Part shown: positions 11,301 to 23,905 of the stretch, piece after piece
Position numbering within the stretch: position 1 is the stretch's first letter
How the letters are laid out: the number at the start of each line of letters is the position of its first letter
DNA from: Aquanectria penicillioides
Taxonomy: Eukaryota > Ascomycota > Sordariomycetes > Hypocreales > Nectriaceae
Length of the DNA: 64,000 nt
Direction: 5' to 3'
Assembly: GCA_003415625.1 (NCBI GenBank)
Contig: PYIU01000004.1
Span: 1,054,001-1,118,000 of the forward strand
The notes under the pieces: generated by a model
Told to the model about the DNA's origin: nothing
Seen by the model: the letters and a program-made list of their open reading frames with translations, nothing else
The model's database searches: none
Translations under genes and position numbers: made by a program

Positions 11301-11705
11301 CTCCCCGCAACCCGTTTTCCCTCAACGGATCGCCATCCTCCCAGAGACCGCCGCAGGCACCGTCGCAGGCCGCCCTATTACCCTTTGCCGAGCGCAATAC
11401 CTCCATCGTCCATAAGGGATTGAGCACCTCGTGACCCCCCAGGCTTGCTCCCCCTTCCCCTCGCCTCCGACGTCCGACAACTTTCTCCGCCCAAGGTCGC
11501 CATACCGTGCGCACCGGTATTCGCCCCAACGCTTGCGTCGCTACGAGTCGCAGAATTGGCATCTGCATCCCTCGCATATCATCGACCCGTCTTGTCATTG
11601 ATCGCGCCGCCGCCGACTTGTTGGCGCCTAGGACGCATCTCCTAATCCCGACCTTCCGACCAATTTTAATATCTTCCCTGGGGTCGCCCACACAGATCGC
11701 CCATC

Positions 11706-13628
11706 ATGTCCAAGGTAATGCGAAGCGTCAAAAATGTGACCAAGGGGTATTCCAGTGCCCAGGTCAAAGTTAGAGAAGGTTGGCACCTCCGTCATGACAG
11801 TTCCGTCGAACCACCTCCACTGACCACTCTCCATCAGCCACGAGTAACGATCCATGGGGTCCGACTGGCACGCAGATGAGCGAAATCGCTCAGATGACTT
11901 ACAATACGTATGCGACCATTTATCCGTCTCCTCCAACGCTGCAATCCTAGTGCTGACTTTGTATGGCTTGTGTAGCTCAACCGAGTTCTACGAGATCATG
12001 GATATGATCGACAAACGCCTGAATGATAAGGGAAAGAACTGGCGACACGTTCTCAAGGCACTCAAGGTCCTTGACTACTGCCTCCACGAAGGATCCGAAC
12101 TTGTTGTCACTTGGGCTCGTCAGAGCATCTACATTATCAAAACCTTGCGGGAGTTTCAGTACGTTGACGAAGAAGGCCGGGATGTTGGACAAAATGGTAT
12201 GCACAGCGAAGCTACTTGCTCGTGGTTGTCATTGGGATCGACGCTGACATTTAAACAGTTCGTGTCGCTGCTAAAGAATTGACTTCCCTGATCTTGGACG
12301 AGGAACGACTGCGAGCCGAGCGAAGCGATCGCAAATCCTGGAAGTCCCGCGTCACCGGACTCGAGGAATTCGCCCCCCAGCATGCCGAACCTTCTCAACC
12401 GCGCCGAACTCGTGAGAGAAGGGCGGGCAACGAAGAAGAGGATGCTGAGTACCGTTTGGCTCTTGAAGCGAGCAAGTACCAGGAGGAAGAGGACCGGAAA
12501 AAGCGAGAGAGCCGACAGAATGCGGGAGAGGACGACGACGACCTCGCAAAGGCTATTAAACTGAGCCAGGAGGAGGAAGAGCGGAGGCGCAAGGAGCTGG
12601 AAGAGACTAACGCATCATCCCTATTTGATGACGATCTCATCCAGACTGCGCCGCCCCAGAATACCGGCTTCAACCAGGGATACCAGCAAGGGAACCCTGT
12701 TGACTTCTTCGCCAACCCGATCGACCAAAACCAGATGCAGAACCCTCAGCCTACTGGCTATATGGCCAGTGCTTATACCGGTTATCAACAACCTACCGGT
12801 TTCCAGCCGAATTATACCACTGGCTTTGGTGTCCAGCAGACTGGCTTGGGGATGGACCCTTACAGCCAGCAGCAGCAGCAACTGCAGCAACAGCAACTGC
12901 AGCAACAGCAACTTCAGCAACAAAATCTCCAGGCCTTCCAGCCCCAGCCTACCGGCTTCAACCCGTACCTGCAGCAGCAGCAGCTATCTTCCCCATCCTC
13001 ACCCGGCGCTGATGGCTCTCTCCACCCTGGAAGTAATAACCCTTGGGCAACCAACAACAGCCAGCCCCAAGCGCAGGCTCTGAAGCCTACGCCCACCGGC
13101 TCCAACAACCCATTTGCCCAGTTCAACCGACCTGCGTCCACCAAGCCGAACCCCATTGCGTCCTTGAGCCCACTTCCCGAGCAGAAGACTCTGTCCAACT
13201 TCAACAACATGCCTCAGCAGCAACTACAGACCCAGGCTGCTTTCTCTCAATCGCAACCCTCTCTTGTGCAACCTCAAAAGGAGATGAACGAGCACGAGGC
13301 TCGACTGAACACACTTCTTGCCAGCGGCGATGGCATGGATACCTTTGGAAACACTGGTAACCTCCGTATTCCTGCACAGCATACGGCCCCCGGCACTTTT
13401 GTAAACAGCGCCGGTGCGGGTATGGCCCGTCTCGGCCCCGAGGCCACCGGCAGCAATCCCTTTCTTCGACAACAGTTCACGGGCATGCCAACCGTTAGCT
13501 ACGGCGCTCAGATTGCCGCGGCCACCGGCCCTGCCGGCCTGAACGGGCAGCACCACAACAACAACCCCTTTGCTGTCCAGCAACAGACACCCCAGCAACA
13601 CCAGAACCAAGATCTGATCCAGTTCTAG
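11706..13628 (+). CDS. ENT1: Epsin-like ENTH-domain endocytic adaptor
   Basis: Endocytic adaptor that binds PtdIns(4,5)P2, ubiquitin, EH-domain proteins and clathrin at the plasma membrane. Exons 11706-11778, 11838-11907, 11976-12196 and 12259-13628 give 1734 nt and 577 residues. The ENTH domain opens with MSKVMRSVKNVTKGYSSAQV and contains ATSNDPWGPTGTQMSEIAQM and STEFYEIMDMIDKRL. Two ubiquitin-interacting motifs follow at about residues 180-196 (DAEYRLALEASKYQ) and 215-230 (DDLAKAIKLSQEE). The tail is Gln-rich with PTGF/PTGY repeats, a poly-Gln block near 12868-12925, and NPF motifs (SNNPFAQF, SNPFLRQQ, NNPFAVQQ). The last residues DLIQF resemble a clathrin box. The first exon encodes just 24 residues and is recovered only by splicing. 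Confidence 0.93.
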
Positions 13629-14422
13629 GCTCGGGACCTATGTCAACAAGTCAAGCAGGCACACGTTGGTGATCCTTTGGGATATACGCCATCATCTCCA
13701 ACATGCACGCACTTACCTGCATTAACAACACAAACACCCACATGACGCCCGCCCCGTTCCCCCCCTTTTATCCTTTTTTTTTTTTCGAATTTCTTTTTCT
13801 CGAATCCGATTCCCAGGTTTTTGCACAGGCGAAGAATGGTATTCCCCTGTTCACAGTACATTTATGGCTTTCGAACCTATGTTGATTTTTGGGAGGTTCA
13901 TTTGTCACAGGGAATTGGAAGTTTGTGTGATGGCCCGTGGAGGATTTAGACAGCGCGCCTTCCGCATTCAAAAATTTAGATCTGATTCACATCTACATGT
14001 ACTGTGTTGTAGCTAAATATCTCGTGCCTATGATTCTGAATGGTGTCCTTTAACGCCTAAATACTCCTTGAAGCTGCCAGTTGCTCCGCAATGCATTTTT
14101 GTTCCACTCAGCTCGGCTCAGCCCGTCTCTTTGAATACCGATATAACCTCGTCCTGATATTTATATTGTCAAGTTGGCATTGCTCTCGTCGTAACCGATT
14201 CGTTGGCTCGGCGCGGGCACTTATCCTCGCCCCCAATCTGGAAAAAGAAAATTGGAACCAGTTGTGACTAAAGGTCGCGACAGTAGCTCAAGGTTCAGTA
14301 TAGCGCTCGACGTTGAGCTTTGACGGGAATGGAATGTAGCTCAGCCCGCAAATGCGAACTCCTTTGCGTCCTGGTATGTTCATGCCCTTACGATGGCTTT
14401 CGTAATGTCATGATGGCGCCCT
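13629..14422. other. Convergent 3' interval
   Basis: About 0.8 kb between the 3' ends of epsin and centrin, with T-runs at about 13777-13800. No gene seen. Confidence 0.6.
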
Positions 14423-15087
14423 TTAACCAGCCTCCTCCATCATTTGGATGAACTCTTCCAAGTTTACGCCATTTTTACCGTCGTGGTCCAGGTGCTCAAT
14501 CATGCTCTGAATTTCCTCATCTGTCATGGTTCGCTCTTCTTTGATATCCTGGGCTAGTCTGCGCATGTCATCAAACGAGATGATGCCATCTCCGTCGTAG
14601 TCGAACATGTTGAACACCTTCGTTGCCTCCTGCCGGGGATCGCGATTGGCGAGGTGCTTGGCAGCGCATAACCGAAACTGGTCTGGAAAGATACATAGGC
14701 GGTTGACAGGGCAGCTATGGTCTTGCCACTCTGGTGGGGGAGAGCCGTATGCCTCGAGCTCTCTAAAGTATTCTGGCTTGGTGAGGTCAAAGCCGAGGGC
14801 GGCTAACGAGTGCTTGAATTCATAGCTGTTGAGATATCCCTTTTTCTTCATGTCCATGAGGTCGAACTAAGGCGGCAAGTACGTGAGCGGAGGGGTCGGG
14901 TGAATCATGTGCATGTGTGACGTACCACTTCGACGATGTGTTCCCGGTCTTCCTCGGAAATGGTGTTGTATTCCTCGTTGGAGGAAACCTGAGGGCCGAC
15001 GGGTTGTCGAGACTGGGGAGGGTGACTGGACCCGCCCGCTATCGAGCGCATCGGAAAGGAAGGGCGCGGCGTGGTGTGGGAATTCAT
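14423..15087 (-). CDS. CDC31: Centrin Cdc31
   Basis: EF-hand protein of the centrin family, needed for spindle pole body duplication and found in TREX-2 at the nuclear pore. Exon 1 is 15087-14926 (MNSHTTPRPSFPMRS...) and exon 2 is 14866-14423, joining HIVEV to FDLMDMKKKGYLNSYEF. EF-hand 1 (DLMDMKKKGYLNSYEF) and the third (FNMFDYDGDGIISFDDM) and fourth (HLDHDGKNGVNLEEF) hands are clear. The second hand is replaced by a non-canonical segment (EAYGSPPPEWQDHSCPVN), as in other filamentous fungi. About 201 residues with a longer N-terminal extension than animal centrins. The start was chosen as the only ATG giving a short polar leader before the conserved SEEDREHI block. Confidence 0.88.
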
Positions 15088-16296
15088 ACTGAGGGCGTTG
15101 TTTGTTGTTTGTTGCGTGGCTGTGGGTGGGTGTGTTGTGAGACTGGACGTGGGCGCGGGTGGCAGGGAGCGTTGGAAGCGGTGGCGCGCCGCGGGTTCAG
15201 CGAGCAATTGGGCAGGTGGGAAGCGTCGTTGTAGAGACGAACAAAACAAAATGGAGAGGATGACAATCGCGGTGGCCCAGCCCGAGAGAAATGGCAAGAA
15301 GCGATGCGACGGAGGAGCGCAGCGCCAAAAGGAGGATGAGGAGGCGGAGGGGCGTCGGGAGGATGATATGCGACGACAAAGGGCGACACTGGGGGAAAGA
15401 CAATTAAAAAAAAGCCCCCCGAGGTGGAAGCGAAGATGGAGCTAGAGCTGCTGTAGCTGGGACGGCTGGCTTGGGAGGAGCGCTCCTTGCGACGCGACCC
15501 AACTGGACGCGCCCCCAAGCTTCAGCCGGCCCAAGCTTGTCGGGCGAATAGGGAGGGATGGATTCTGCCTTGGTACTTGAAGCAAAGGTACCAGCGCTAG
15601 GCACTCACAGGCAACAGGAACACTGCCTGCGTGTAGCTCGTTCGTGCACTGTGATTGGCTACACGTTAGTCAGCAGACCGCTTGGGGCCAATGAAGCGTA
15701 AAGTTTTTGTCTGAGGCAGCAACGCAGCTCTGGTGGCCAAGCGTCCTGATGGGCAGAATCCGCCCCGAAAAAAAGCTGGCTGGGTCGACTGGGCCATACC
15801 ATCCTGACCTCGCCTTTCACTCTCTCGCCATCACCACCAACTAGAGGTGAAAAAGGGCACCTCCTCCCCACCCGTCCGCTCTTTCACTGCGGCCATTCCT
15901 TCCCTTTGTCTCCTTTGTTTCGTCGGTTTCCCGTATTCTCCTCAAGGCCCCTGCAGCCTTCAGGCGCAGCTGACTGCCCTTTCGACCTCGCTGGCACTCC
16001 CCTGCTCGTGGCGGTGGTCCAACTACTGCGCTTTCCGTCTCCCACCTCAGGCTTATAAGGAAGGCCCTTCGCGCGATCCTGTCCATTCGCTGGTACTTAC
16101 GTCGATACACACTTCGACGAGCACTTCGGCGAGCGACTCCGCGCGCGCACGAATCGATCAATTCGACCGCGAAGCTTCCCCCTTCAACCCAACGTCCTGA
16201 GCGAGGCAATAGCGCGACGGGGGTGTTTTTGAGCTTCGGCTGGGACACGAGGACCCTCGATCCTTCACCTAGGCGATCCCAACCCCGACGGTCATC
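15088..16296. other. Divergent promoter region, centrin and Nup145
   Basis: 1.2 kb between two starts. It includes ATTGG (about 15653) and CCAAT (about 15687) elements and CT-rich leader sequence before the Nup145 ATG. Open frames here are low-complexity and unsupported. Confidence 0.55.
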
Positions 16297-19200
16297 ATGT
16301 CTTTCGGCGGCTTCGGCGGCTTCGGCCAGAACAACAACAACAATAACAACAACACCCAATCCAGTGGGTTTGGCGGCTTTGGCGCCAACAACAACACCAA
16401 CAACAACTCAGGTAAGCCTCAAGCCTTTCTATCCGACGGATCCCGATCGACGACGACAGCAGCGGTGCTGACAGGAATGCTCGAAAGCCTTTGGAGCCAG
16501 CAATACCAGCGGATTCGGCCAGAACAACAATAATTCTGGCAGTCTCTTCGGCGGTAACAACAACACTTCCAACACTGGCGGCTTTGGTTCATCAACTGGT
16601 ACGCGAGTTTCGACGCCCTGACGCACCGCTGTCATCTTTGATCGGGAGAGCCGACAGCACGGACAATGCGACGACAAAGAAGCACATGCTAACCCATTCA
16701 CAGCTTTTGGATCAAACAATAACGCCGGCGGCTTTGGAAGCAAACCCGCCTTTGGCTCTACTACTAACACTGGCACCGGGCTCTTTGGTTCCTCTTCGAC
16801 CAACAACACCACGTCGACCTTTGGCGGTTTTGGAAACAACAACAACAACACCACCACAACTACCACCTCGGCGTTTGGAGGAAGCAACACCGGTGGAGGC
16901 ATGTTTGGCAATACTGCTAATAAAACTGGGTTTGGCGCCACTGGTAACACTGGCGGCTCGCTTTTTGGCAACAACAACACTACCAACACCACCACTACCA
17001 GTGGGTTTGGTGGTGGTTTTGGTGCCACGAACAACACCCTTGGCGGCGGCGGCGATCCTCCCGGCACTGGAGGCACTGCTTTCCTGGCTCACTCCGAGAA
17101 GGACCAACCCAATAGCACTTCGACCAACTCGTTTCAGAACATTCTCTTCCAGGATCCCTACAAGAAGTGGTCTGGTGAGGAGCTGCGCCTAGCAGATTAT
17201 GCCCAGGGCCGGCGACATGGCAATCCCAGTGGAGGTGGCGCTTTTGGTGTGAGCTCGGGCTTTGGAGGCTTCGGAGCCAACAACACCAACACCAACACCA
17301 ACACAACTGGCGGATTCGGTGCCACGAACACCAACACCACTGGTGGTGGCCTTTTCGGTAATAACAACGCTGCCACCACAACCACCTCTGGCTTTGGAAA
17401 CACCGGGACTAGTTTTGGGGCGACCAACAACAATGCTGCCGGAGGCGGCATGTTCGGAAACAACGCCAACAAACCCGCCGGTGGACTCTTTGGCAACACC
17501 GGTACCCAGAACACCGCCGGAGGTGGGCTATTTGGTAACAGCAACAACACTACCACAACCTCAGGCTTTGGCAACACCGGAACTGGTTTTGGGGCCACTA
17601 ACAACAATAACAACAACACCAACACAGGTGGTGGTCTGTTCGGAAACAACCAGAACAAGACTGGTACCGGCTTTAGCTTCGGCAACACTGCCAACAACAC
17701 TACCGCAACCTCGGGCTTTGGCAACACGACAAACAATGCATTTGGTGCTACCACTAACAACAACACTGGAGGCGGCTTGTTTGGCAACAGCAACACTGCA
17801 ACTCAGAACACAGGTGGTGGCTTGTTTGGAAACAATGCCGCTAACAACGCGACAACTGGAGGTGGCCTCTTCGGTAACAATGCCAACAATAATCAGCAGC
17901 AGGCTGGAGGTTTGTTTGGAAACAACCAGCAGAAGCCTGCTGGACCCGGTCTTTTCGGAAACACTGGCACGAACACTGCATCAGGAGGCCTGTTCGGCAA
18001 CAACCAGCAACAGAACAACACTGGCTTCGGCGCGACCAACAACGCCAACACTGGGGGTGGCCTGTTCGGTAACAAGCCTGCCACTGGAGGCGGCCTCTTT
18101 GGAAACAGTGCAACCACTCAGAACAACACCACGGGCACTGGCCTTTTCGGAGGACTTGGCTCTAATAACCAGAACCAGCAGGCGACCGGAACTGGCCTTT
18201 TCGGAGCATCCAGCAACCAGCAACAGAAGCCAGGTCTGTTTGGCGGCACCAACACGGGCACCGGTGGCAGTCTTTTCGGAAGCACAAACAACCAAAACCA
18301 GGGATCTCTCTTTGGCAATAGTACCAACCAACAGCAGCAGCAGAATGGCAACTCCATTCTTGGCAACAGCCAAGCCAGCAACGCGCCTCAAGGACTCACG
18401 GCTAATCTCAATGATGTCTCGGCCTATGGCACTCCCTCTCTGTTTGTTGGCCTGAATGGAAACGAAGTCCAGAACCCCGGCCCACTTGCCACACCTCTCA
18501 ACGGGAGCTCGAAGCCCAGGCGAAGCTCGATCCTGCCCATGTACAAGCTGGCCCCGGCCTCTGCGTCTCGATTTGCTACTCCTCAGAAGCGCGGATTCGG
18601 ATTCTCGTACAGCACTTATGGAACCCCTTCGGGCAGCCCCGCGAGCAGTATCTCTAGCACTCCTGGTAACCTAGGCCGCAGCCTACTAGGTTCCAGCACC
18701 AGCGGCAGCTTGAGCAAGAGTGTGTCTGCTAACAACCTACGCCGAAGCTTCAACACTGAAGATAGCATTCTCGCTCCTGGTGCATTCTCTAGTGGCTCAC
18801 AACCCCGCTGGTATGGTAGCACTGGCTCCAAGAAGCTCGTCATCAACAGAGATATTAGGAGCGATCTCTTCTCGACCCCCCAGAAGGACAAGCAGTCTAT
18901 TGACGGCAATGGCAGCGCCCGAAAACTATCCAAGCGCGTTAGCTTCGACACCAGCAATGTCGAGTCTGAGGAGGGAACTCCCGTGCGCGCTGCTCTTCCC
19001 GCACCCGAGGTTGTCGCCAGCCCCCCTGCTGAAGAGACACCCCGTCAGAACCGTGTGATCAACGTCTCCAACGGCTCTAAGACTCCCGAGATGGAAGAGG
19101 TCAAGAGTAAGGAGCTGGCCATTGTCCACGAGGAGGACCACTCTGCTACCCCTGAGGCCACCCCCATAAGCGGTTTCGACAATGCTCCTGGTCGGTACTG

Positions 19201-22200
19201 GATGTCTCCCCCTAAGGAAGACTTGGAGAACCTGAACCGTATGCAGCGACAGAAGGTCGATGGCTTCACCGTTGGACGTGACAATGTCGGCTATGTCTCT
19301 TTCAAGGTTCCTGTTGACCTGAGCAATATTGACCTCGATGAAATTTGTGGTGGACTGGTTATTTTGGAGCCTCGATCCGCCACCGTTTACCCCGTTTCTG
19401 CGAAGAAGCCTCCTGTCGGCAAGGGTTTGAATGTGCCAGCCAGGATCGCTCTCGAGCAATCGTGGCCTCGTGGCGGCCGTGACAAGCGCATCACCAGTGA
19501 TCCTAAGCGCTTCAACAAGCATATTGAGCGTCTCAAGCGAATCGAGAACACAACTTTCGAGAGCTACGACAAGGATACTGGCGTCTGGGTATTTGGTGTT
19601 GAGCACTTCACCACTTATGGCCTCGATGACGACGATTCCGATGACGAGTTCGACGCTTCTGGACCTGAGACCACGGAACCCCAGCAGATGGCTGTTGATC
19701 TCCATGATAACATCCCAATGGAAGACAATACCTATGAGTTTGGGGGGCGCGCTGGCCTTCCTGGCGCATTCGACGAACATGGAGCTGTGTATGAAGATGA
19801 CTTTATTGGTAAGCCGTCTTTTTTAGGGGTTAGCTCCGCGGATTCTGCGCCCAATGATGTCAGGCTGTCTCTCGTTGATGAGTACACCGCCGACATGGGC
19901 GAAGAATATGACGTGTCCGAGGACGAAGACATGGCGAGGTCTTCGATCGGACACCATCTTGCCGCGGAGCACAACGATGCCTCGTCCGAGATTGGCCAGG
20001 AGGACCTCAAGAAGGGGACCCCTGGTGGCATTCTCAGAGCTAGGATGCGAGCCGTGAAGGACTCTGTTGGTCCTGTCACGCTCGAAGTTGCAGATGGAGA
20101 CGATTGGACGGAAATGTTGAGGAAAACTGTGAGTCCAGTGAAGCGAGATCGACAACTTTTGAAGGAATTGAATGAGTCACCCTCGAAGCAAACTGGACTG
20201 CTCATCGACCTTGGTAAGAGCGAGGGAGACAATCTCAGGAAGTCACTATGGAAAAAGAGCACGGCCAAGAACAACAGATTGGATGGATTTGCGGCAAGCA
20301 CACAGTTGAGCATGGACAAAGGGCGCGGGTTTGCCACGAGTATCGACCTGATGAACTCTTTGTTTGAGAAGCCCAAGCCTGCTCCTCAAAATCTTCGAGC
20401 CTCGATTCCTGGCAAAGGATTCCCCAAGGTCGGTTCCCTGGTTGCGATTTAACTACCCTCCTAGATTGAATATGTTGGAGGATCATGTATCTACGACTTT
20501 GATATGAATTAAATGCTAAGATTGAAATTGATTAGTGGCCCTACGAGCGACAGGACAAAACTCTTAATATGGACCAAGACGAAAAGACTTACCACGATGC
20601 CGGCCGGCCGACTTGGGGACCCGATGAGACCCTTGTCTTGACGAGACCGCTTGCCCTCGAGCACTCGCGCCGGGCAGCATCTCATACCCCCGACCTTCTA
20701 GCCTTCCAACGTTCCAATATTCAAACTGAGAAGCAGGAACTGCGGTTAGCTACCTTTGCGGCTGAGGTATGTGGCATAAATGTCTGGGTTTATGAACGTG
20801 ATTTAATAATGTGATGTGATTTTAGTCTTCCAAGAAATTCCTCAACAACCAAGACAAGTTGACAGAGATCCAAATCGTCGATGGTGTTCCCATGGCCTCA
20901 TCCAGAGCCGGCAGTCTCAAAGACTTTTTCCACCATCAGGATATGAATGACCCTGCTAGTATTCAGGAAAAATACGTCTGGGACTTGGCTAGTATCTTGT
21001 TTGACCAGATTGATATCCATAACTCAACAGAACCGAAGCACCTTCTGCGGAGGGCCAATCTTTCTCAGTTCTGGACGGATCTGGTTGACCAAGCCTCCTC
21101 CACGACTATTGGCCTTGCTGGTTCGCCCGAAGAGAAGGCTGTTGCTTGCCTTGCAGGCCACCGCATCGCCGAGGCCTGTAAACACCTTCTCGACGGCAAA
21201 AATTTCCGATTGGGAACTCTTGTTCCTCTCATTGGAACTAGCGACGAAGCCAAGAAGGAAATGCGGGAACAGCTCAAGGCCTGGCACGATTCAAAAATGC
21301 TCTCCGAATTTTCCGAAGCGATCAGAACCATCTACGAGCTTTTGAGCGGCAACGCTTGCGTCTGTGAGGGCATGAAGGGTGTTCCGGTTGAAGACCGCTT
21401 GGATTCGTTTGTCATGTCCAAGAAGTTTGGCTTGGATTGGAAGCAGTCGTTCGGTCTTCGCCTGTGGTACGCTATTGCTCAGGATGATGACCTGGCCGCC
21501 GCAGTCACCAAGTTCAAGAATGATATTGACCAGGAGCGGGAGTACCTGCCATTGCCTTGGTACATCGATCAGGGCATCAAACCTTTGTGGGATGATGTAG
21601 ACTCGGATCGCAGACAAGATCTGCTCTGGGGACTGCTGCAGTTGTATGCCCACGACGCCTCGGATCTCGAGGCCATCCTCCGCCCCGAGAACTCTCAACT
21701 TTCGCCACTGAATATGAGGCTTACGTGGCAGCTTGGTCTTGCTTTGATCTCGACTGGCAAGGTTTCGTATGGTCAGAGCGGCGCTCAGAAAGCAGACGCT
21801 GCAACTCTCGCTTACGCTTCGCAACTCACTAGCGCAGGCGAGTGGCTTGAGGCGATCTTTGTTCTTCTTCACCTGAGCGACCCTGTAGCTCGCCAGATGG
21901 CCATCCAGGAGCATCTTTGCCGACATGCTGGTCTTATTGGCAACGAGACTAGCCCCGCCTTTGCTATTTTGACAGACAAGTTCCGCATCCCCGCGCCTTG
22001 GGTTTGGGAAGCCCTGGCCCTTTATATGCGCAGCGTAAAGAAGGATGCCTACACTGAGGTTCAGTGCCTTCTCCGCGCTGGCTCCTTTGTGGAGGCGCAC
22101 CGTGTTCTCGCGAAGGAAGTTGCACCGCTCGCTATCGTGGAACGGGACTATGCCAGCTTGGCATCTCTTCTTTCCCAATTTGAGGGCCGACACGAAACAA

Positions 22201-22612
22201 TTGCAGAATGGTCGCTTGGAGGAGAGATTTACAATCTCTTCCTTGGCCTCCTCCAGCAACGCAACAAGAGTGAGGTTGTGGCTCCCATGGTCTTGGAGAG
22301 GCTATTGGCTGGCCTGCATGCTATGAATGAGAATGCTCCAGATTCGGAGATCCTCAGGTATGCTGCGGTATCTGATATGGCGGACGAGACTGCCAAAGAG
22401 ATCTTGAAGGTGACACAGAAGAAACAGGTATGTCATCGTCCCCCCAAGATGGGGCTTTCTATTTTTCTTGGCTCTTTTGAACTAACACTGGTCTTAATTA
22501 GGATGCGGATCTTCGGTTAAGAATTCTGAATCTGCCGTTGACGCAAGACCGTTTGTTGGCATACTCGGTGGACTTGAGCATGGATCGTTATCGGGAGGTG
22601 ATGTCTCATTGA
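16297..22612 (+). CDS. NUP145: Nup98-Nup96-type nucleoporin precursor (Nup145)
   Basis: Autoproteolytic precursor of the FG nucleoporin Nup145N (Nup98) and the Y-complex scaffold Nup145C (Nup96). Exons: 16297-16411, 16488-16598, 16704-20428, 20536-20766, 20826-22427, 22502-22612; 5895 nt, 1964 residues. Residues 1 to about 620 are FG/GLFG repeats in Asn/Thr-rich spacers, interrupted by a GLEBS-like Gle2-binding segment ([20 protein letters not shown], from residue 219). The autoproteolytic domain (about 900-1050) starts [13 protein letters not shown] and ends EHFTTYGL, with cleavage expected between Phe1044 and Thr1045. The alpha-helical Nup96 part contains [16 protein letters not shown] and ends at [14 protein letters not shown]. 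The intron 20429-20535 has a weak GTCGGT donor; reading on would stop at 20452, cutting off most of Nup145C. GLEBS plus autoproteolysis combines roles that budding yeast divides between Nup116 and Nup145. Confidence 0.93.
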
Positions 22613-23248
22613 GGACGGGAATTGTAAATGCATAATGCGCATGGGGAGAAAGAAGGACGGGAAGAAACGCGCATGAGTTTGTAATGATGTTGGAAGGGGA
22701 TGTTTTTCCAGAAAACAAAAACGGGAAGCTCTGAAATTGTTTCAGGACCCGGCAGGCGGGAGCCAGAGGAGTTGGGAAAATCAAGAGTGTAGGATTGTAG
22801 AATAGTTGTAGATAGATATAACGTAACTGTGGTATGAGGATTCTGAGTCTTTTGGTGTCATGACAGTCCGGGATGGGATTTGGCAGTCTGAAAAAAGCAT
22901 GACTTGGGAGAGGTGGGATGGTCTAGGTCAGTCGGACTGGGCGGGCGGGTTAAAGCAAACTTGGCCCACCACACATGTACGGAGAAGAAAGAGAATGCTG
23001 AAAAAACTCGTGTGACAAGGTACACCTTTTCCTCATCCTTCTGATCCGATGTGTCTCGAGCAACGACAGAGTGATCTATTAGGCTCGTGAACGAGGGCAC
23101 TGCGAAGGGTAGATCTGAATGGAGCTTGATTGCTGTCAAAAGAAGAAATCGATCGAGAACGAAGTTTGGTGCCTGAAGCAACCACTTCTATTATATTGAC
23201 CGTCACTACTGCCCTGCCCGTCGGCTCGAAACTCGGAGTCTCCTCATC
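22613..23248. other. Interval between Nup145 and the SET gene
   Basis: 0.6 kb of 3' flank and promoter sequence between two genes on the same strand. No gene seen. Confidence 0.55.
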
Positions 23249-23905
23249 ATGTCGAAACCAAAGAGCTGGCCAGAGTCGTTCCCGTACCTCCGCACACCTC
23301 TTCATGATAGGAGCCTAACGCCGTCGCACGTCGCGCGCTTGCGCAACAAACCGGCGCCGGACAGCGACATCCCAATCATCCCAGCATCGGCCACGCCCCT
23401 GACGCCGTGCGCGCTCGTCAGGATCCAGCCCATCACAACGCCGTCGCACCCGGCCAACGGACAGTGCGGGCTTTTTGCGGCGCGGGACCTCGCCCCAGGG
23501 ACCTTTATCATGCCGTACCTGGGCCGGGTGCACAGCGGGGCCGCATCGGCGCCGGACAGCGACTACGACCTGTGGCTGGACCGCGGGGTCGACGCGGCGG
23601 TGGACGCGGCCCGGGAGGGCAACGAGGGCCGGTACGTGAACGACTTCCGGGGCGTGAGGGAGCGAGCCAACGCCGAGTTCCGGACCGTGTGGTGCGAGAG
23701 GTTTGGGGAGTTGTGCGTCGGCGTCTGGGTCATCGGCGGCGGCGGGAAGAAGGATGGCGCCGGCAAGGGCAAGGGCAAGGTTGGCATCAAAAAGGGGGAT
23801 GAGGTTTGCGTGAGCTACGGGAAAGGATTCTGGGGCGAGAGAAAGGCCGAGATGGATGAGCAATATGACTGCGGGGAGGTGGAAGAAACACAGGAGGCGA
23901 CTTGA
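23249..23905 (+). CDS. Small SET-domain protein
   Basis: Intronless gene of 218 residues, strikingly GC-rich compared with its neighbours. SET-domain hallmarks: GQCGLFAARDLAPGTFIMPY, the opening strand pair; then GRYVNDFRGVRERANAEF in the position of the usual NHxCxPN pseudoknot motif; and GDEVCVSYGKGFW, the closing GEELxxDY-like block. A Gly/Lys-rich insert (GGGGKKDGAGKGKGK) splits the last part. There are no pre-SET or post-SET cysteine clusters, so it belongs to the short SET proteins whose substrates may be histone or non-histone. The Asn-Asp-Phe-Arg form of the pseudoknot motif is not canonical. Lysine methyltransferase activity is inferred from the fold only. Confidence 0.78.
   Translation: MSKPKSWPESFPYLRTPLHDRSLTPSHVARLRNKPAPDSDIPIIPASATPLTPCALVRIQPITTPSHPANGQCGLFAARDLAPGTFIMPYLGRVHSGAASAPDSDYDLWLDRGVDAAVDAAREGNEGRYVNDFRGVRERANAEFRTVWCERFGELCVGVWVIGGGGKKDGAGKGKGKVGIKKGDEVCVSYGKGFWGERKAEMDEQYDCGEVEETQEAT

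Larger units (their letters stand above)
9518..11705. other. Non-coding interval between divergent genes
   Basis: About 2.2 kb between the start of the DUF6590 gene and the epsin start. The left half is AT-rich, with an open frame at 9667-10083 that has no recognisable domain. The right half (from about 10.7 kb) becomes C/CT-rich, as in promoters and leaders of strongly expressed fungal genes. It includes a TGC repeat (10451-10468) and a 7-base tandem repeat (11273-11300). Confidence 0.6.

Noticed and set aside
18926..20376. Long minus-strand open frames inside Nup145
   Set aside because: Antisense shadows of the nucleoporin coding sequence.
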